From Chrysomallon squamiferum (lineage: Eukaryota > Mollusca > Gastropoda > Neomphalida > Peltospiridae), in contig CM022675.1 in assembly GCA_012295275.1 (NCBI GenBank), forward strand, positions 4,424,318 through 4,488,317: a DNA stretch of 64,000 nucleotides. Direction: 5' to 3'. Position 1 is the stretch's first letter. Every line of letters begins with the position of its first letter. Under the pieces are notes generated by a model. That model was not told the origin of the DNA. It saw nothing but the letters and a program-made list of their open reading frames with translations, and ran no database searches. Positions 60,911 through 64,000 of the stretch are shown here, piece after piece. Made by a program: the position numbers and the translations under genes.

Positions 60911-63076
60911 TATTTCTTTTTGTTTTCTTCTTTTTACTATCATTTACGAAACTTCTTGTACAAGACGATATGAAAAGATGTTTTGTTAAACCAACAAGGA
61001 AGTAGATATTAACTGAAAGAGGAAAACAGGTCACGAGTGTGCTGAAGGTAAAACTTGTCAGCTGAAACGTTCAGCCCAGACAGCTGGCAGCCTCACAATA
61101 AAAGTTCATGAGTGAAAGGGTTCTTAGGTTACAGAATACACTGTTTGTCGTTTTGTGTTGGTATAATTATAAGTGATTCGTCGCTTTTACTAATGTAAGT
61201 TGTATGAATTACATAAATACATACAAACATACATTCAAATATAAGGCATATATACAAAAATACATAAATACATACATGCATGTAAGCATCCATAGAAGCA
61301 TTCATACATACATACATAGATACATACAATCAAATGCATAACGTATATATACACAATATATAAATCCATACACAACTCCATGCATGTATGCATATACAAA
61401 TAAATACATACATATATGTATAAATACACACATCCAGACACACCCACGTACAAACACACAGAAATATAAATACATGCTCGATTTATTTTCATACAACATC
61501 TGTTCACAATTCATTTTCACATATTCAGAACTTAGTTTCATTAGACACATATATAATTTCAACTTCTTTCCAGAAACACAATTTTCATAACATATTTTCA
61601 TATTTACGGCTATTCCAAGCTAATTTTCATATAAACACCTATTTCCAGCTTATTCTTAGATATATATACCTATTTCCTGCTTATTTTCACATAAACAGCT
61701 ATTCCCATTTTATTTTTATAAACACTTATTCACAGCTTATTTTCATGTAGACGTATTCATATCTTATTTTCATGTAGACGTATTCTCAGCTTATTTTCAT
61801 GTAGACGTATTCTCAGCTTATTTTCATGTAAACGTATTCACAGCTTATTTTCATGTAAACGTATTCACAGATTAATTTCAAATACACGTGTATTTCCAGC
61901 CTCTTTTCATAGACATGTGTTTCCAGCTAATTTTCAGGCTGACCACGTAAGATTACAAAGAGAAGAGAGACAATATTAGATTAAAAACCAGTGTCTACTT
62001 CAGTTCTTTGCAAAGTTGATAAATACAAGAAATTTTGTATAAAACCCCACAAAACTCACAAAAAAACAACACCTTTTCAACTGCCATATTTGTTTAAAAA
62101 CAATTAAGTTTGTAAATTTCAAGCACTTGTGTATTGTTGGTTGGTTACAAACATATCATTTTATCATTAATATACAATGATTGAAGATCTGTGCAATATA
62201 ACTAATGGAAAGCAGTTGTTTTCTTACAGAATGATTTTGAAACATAAAAATCTGGGTGGGGTATTACCTGGGACAGAGATTACACAAGTAGTATATCTCA
62301 GTTTTATAACACTCAGTCATACAGAGAATGTTAATACTAATTAAACAAACAGCTGTAATTAATTTAGATCATCTTCAGAGTTGTCTACGTTCTATCTGTA
62401 ATGTAGTTAATGTATTTTAAATATTCTTTTCGTGCAGGTAAATAAAAGCAATGTTTGTTTTCAGATAAATACTGTAAATTCATTCGGTTTCAAATTCTGT
62501 TTGCCTGTTCTGTGATTTTCGTTTGAAGATTGTTTATAACAAAATATAGTCACTTGTGTTGTTTATGTTTAGTGATGGCAGTCACACTCCATACTACAAA
62601 ATTGCTTGCTTCACTTGGTTAAACTAGAAACTTTGAAGTCTGCCAGCTAGTAATGAGATAACAAGTTTTGTCACATTTTTGTACTCACCACCTTTTAGTA
62701 CTACATTTGTGATAAGTAATATATTGCAACATCTCGCTATAAAAAAGAAAAGAAAAAAGAAGAAGAAGAAAATGTTTTAGTCTAAAGTGAAGCCGAATGA
62801 ACTGGAAAACACGAGTAAACATGTTCAGCGCGATTTGTCCATCTGCGCAATCTTAACACTGAGCTGCGCATTATTAGATCACGTGACTGAGCAACAATCT
62901 GCGCATTTTACCGATTCTGCGCTATTTTGTGATGCGTACTTGGCACGTACCATTAATGTACTAGACCGAACTATGGGACCAGCTGTAAACATCAGTTCAA
63001 AAGCGTGTAGACTAGTGTCATATAATAATAATAATATATATATATATATATGTTTTAAATTCGCTTTCTCAATTTA
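60911..63076 (-). other. R3 upstream region
   Basis: Microsatellite CATA tract (about 61210-61400). A run of about five units of 35-40 bp with AGCTTATTTTCATGTA and CGTATTC lies at about 61690-61870. The TATA/donor block has TATAAAA on the minus strand at 62302-62308. A TGCGCA cluster lies at 62845-62935 and (TA)n near 63030-63050. Together this is the mirror of 2200-3900. Confidence 0.6.
61690..61870. repeat. 36-bp-class minisatellite
   Basis: Consecutive diverged units carrying CAGCTTATTTTCATGTAGAC and TATTC, about 34-37 bp each. Weaker relatives of the unit extend to both sides. Confidence 0.75.
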
Positions 63077-63997
63077 CATGGGAACGTCGGTTTCGAACTT
63101 AATTCGTTCCAGAAGTCGGTTGTTAAACCGAATTGTACGGAAACCGAAGAGATGTCAGACACACGAATGTCACTCTCATGTTTTGCAGTTATTTATTTCT
63201 TAACCTGTACTTGATACGTTCATATTTTACACCAGCATTGTCGCTTTCACTTTTTGTTTACTTGGGCGCCGCACTGGATAGGGTATAATAAAAGATATAA
63301 AATAAGCAGCAACACTTTAAAAAATGTGAGCACGCAATCTGAATGCAAAAGCTATTGAACTGCACCTGCGTATCGAAGACTAAAGGCTATAATTCATTTG
63401 AATACAGGTTGACATTAAAAAATCTGGCTACTGAAAATCTGGTTTCGTCAGATTTCTGGCATGGATTTTGGAGCATTTTCTAATTTACTGTGTTGGCGCG
63501 CCACTGTAAATGGAGGCGCCATTTATGTTTTCATGGAGCTGTACTCCAGTATCAGCTGTTGAGTCTTGCTTGCACCTGCTAACAGACATTCCTGCTCATT
63601 CCTTCTCATTTTATCATTTATTTTCTGCTGTATACAGGTGGTAATTTTCTGTTAAATATATACAGCACACACAGCCATAAAAAATGCGGCATTTTTGAAA
63701 ATCCGGCACTCCTCAGGTCCGGAGGTTGCCGGATTTTCGAATGTCAGCCTGTGTATATATTTGCTATAGGGCATTGCCTATAATCCTTACTTTGACCTCG
63801 ATTTTGACGTAAGCATCTATTCTTATCTTTTCTAGATGATGACGTCAAAACCGACGTCAAAAGAAAGCTTGTCGTGGCGCGTCGTTGTAGTTCGTAACTC
63901 GGGACGTTATTCGTAAACCGAGACAAACCTTGCTCCAGATCACGTTTCGTAATCAGATTTGTTCGAGCTTCGAGGGTTCGTAACCGAGGTTCCACTG
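63077..63997. mobile_element. Tigger/pogo-like TIR element, mirror copy
   Basis: Reverse complement of the element at 1270-2195, with the nested smaller element (about 63406-63755) in the same place. It ends CGTAACCGAGGTTCCACTG, followed by TA at 63998-63999. Shared nesting shows that both copies descend from one insertion, duplicated with the receptor arm. Confidence 0.75.
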
Positions 63998-64000
63998 TAT

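Overview
This is a eukaryotic (metazoan) genomic window. It is AT-rich, and its genes carry short exons with GT-AG introns. It also holds long micro- and minisatellites, a tRNA-headed SINE, Tigger/pogo-type DNA transposons and TTAGGG-type repeats. An invertebrate, probably lophotrochozoan and perhaps a mollusc, fits best, but that is inference from gene content and repeat style.

Layout. (1) 1-3.0 kb: a 29-bp minisatellite, a SINE head and a nested terminal-inverted-repeat transposon. (2) 3.0-9.76 kb, plus strand: a ten-exon gene for a type I membrane receptor. It has a signal peptide, a C-type-lectin-like module, a WSC-like Cys module, a second C-type-lectin-like domain, a Ser/Thr stalk, one transmembrane helix and a tail of repeated tyrosine motifs. 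(3) 10.4-42.3 kb: a tandem array derived from DNAJB11/ERdj3, the ER-lumenal Hsp40 co-chaperone of BiP. Five units lie on the plus strand: A lacks exons 1-2; B is full length but frameshifted in exon 9; C lacks the J-domain exon; D is the only open full-length copy (352 aa); E is exon 1 only. (4) 42.6-47.5 kb: an inverted, truncated DNAJB11 copy F (exons 6-10) that forms a large palindrome with D/E. (5) 47.5-64 kb, minus strand: a second receptor gene (615 aa, open reading frame intact, tail shortened), two extra copies of its first exon, an insertion of TTAGGG-bearing satellite, and at the end the mirror copy of the transposon seen at 1.27-2.2 kb.

The window is therefore an old, diverged inverted duplication of a receptor locus (outer arms) with a young, nearly identical DNAJB11 amplification between the arms. 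Both DNAJB11 copies that keep a J domain (B and D) read PPD where the family has the essential HPD triad, so even the open copy is predicted not to stimulate Hsp70 in the normal way. The two receptor genes carry complementary damage: the left one has two single-base frameshifts in the lectin exon, and the right one a frameshift in the tail. Many differences between copies fall in homopolymers, so sequencing or assembly error must be excluded before any frameshift is called real.
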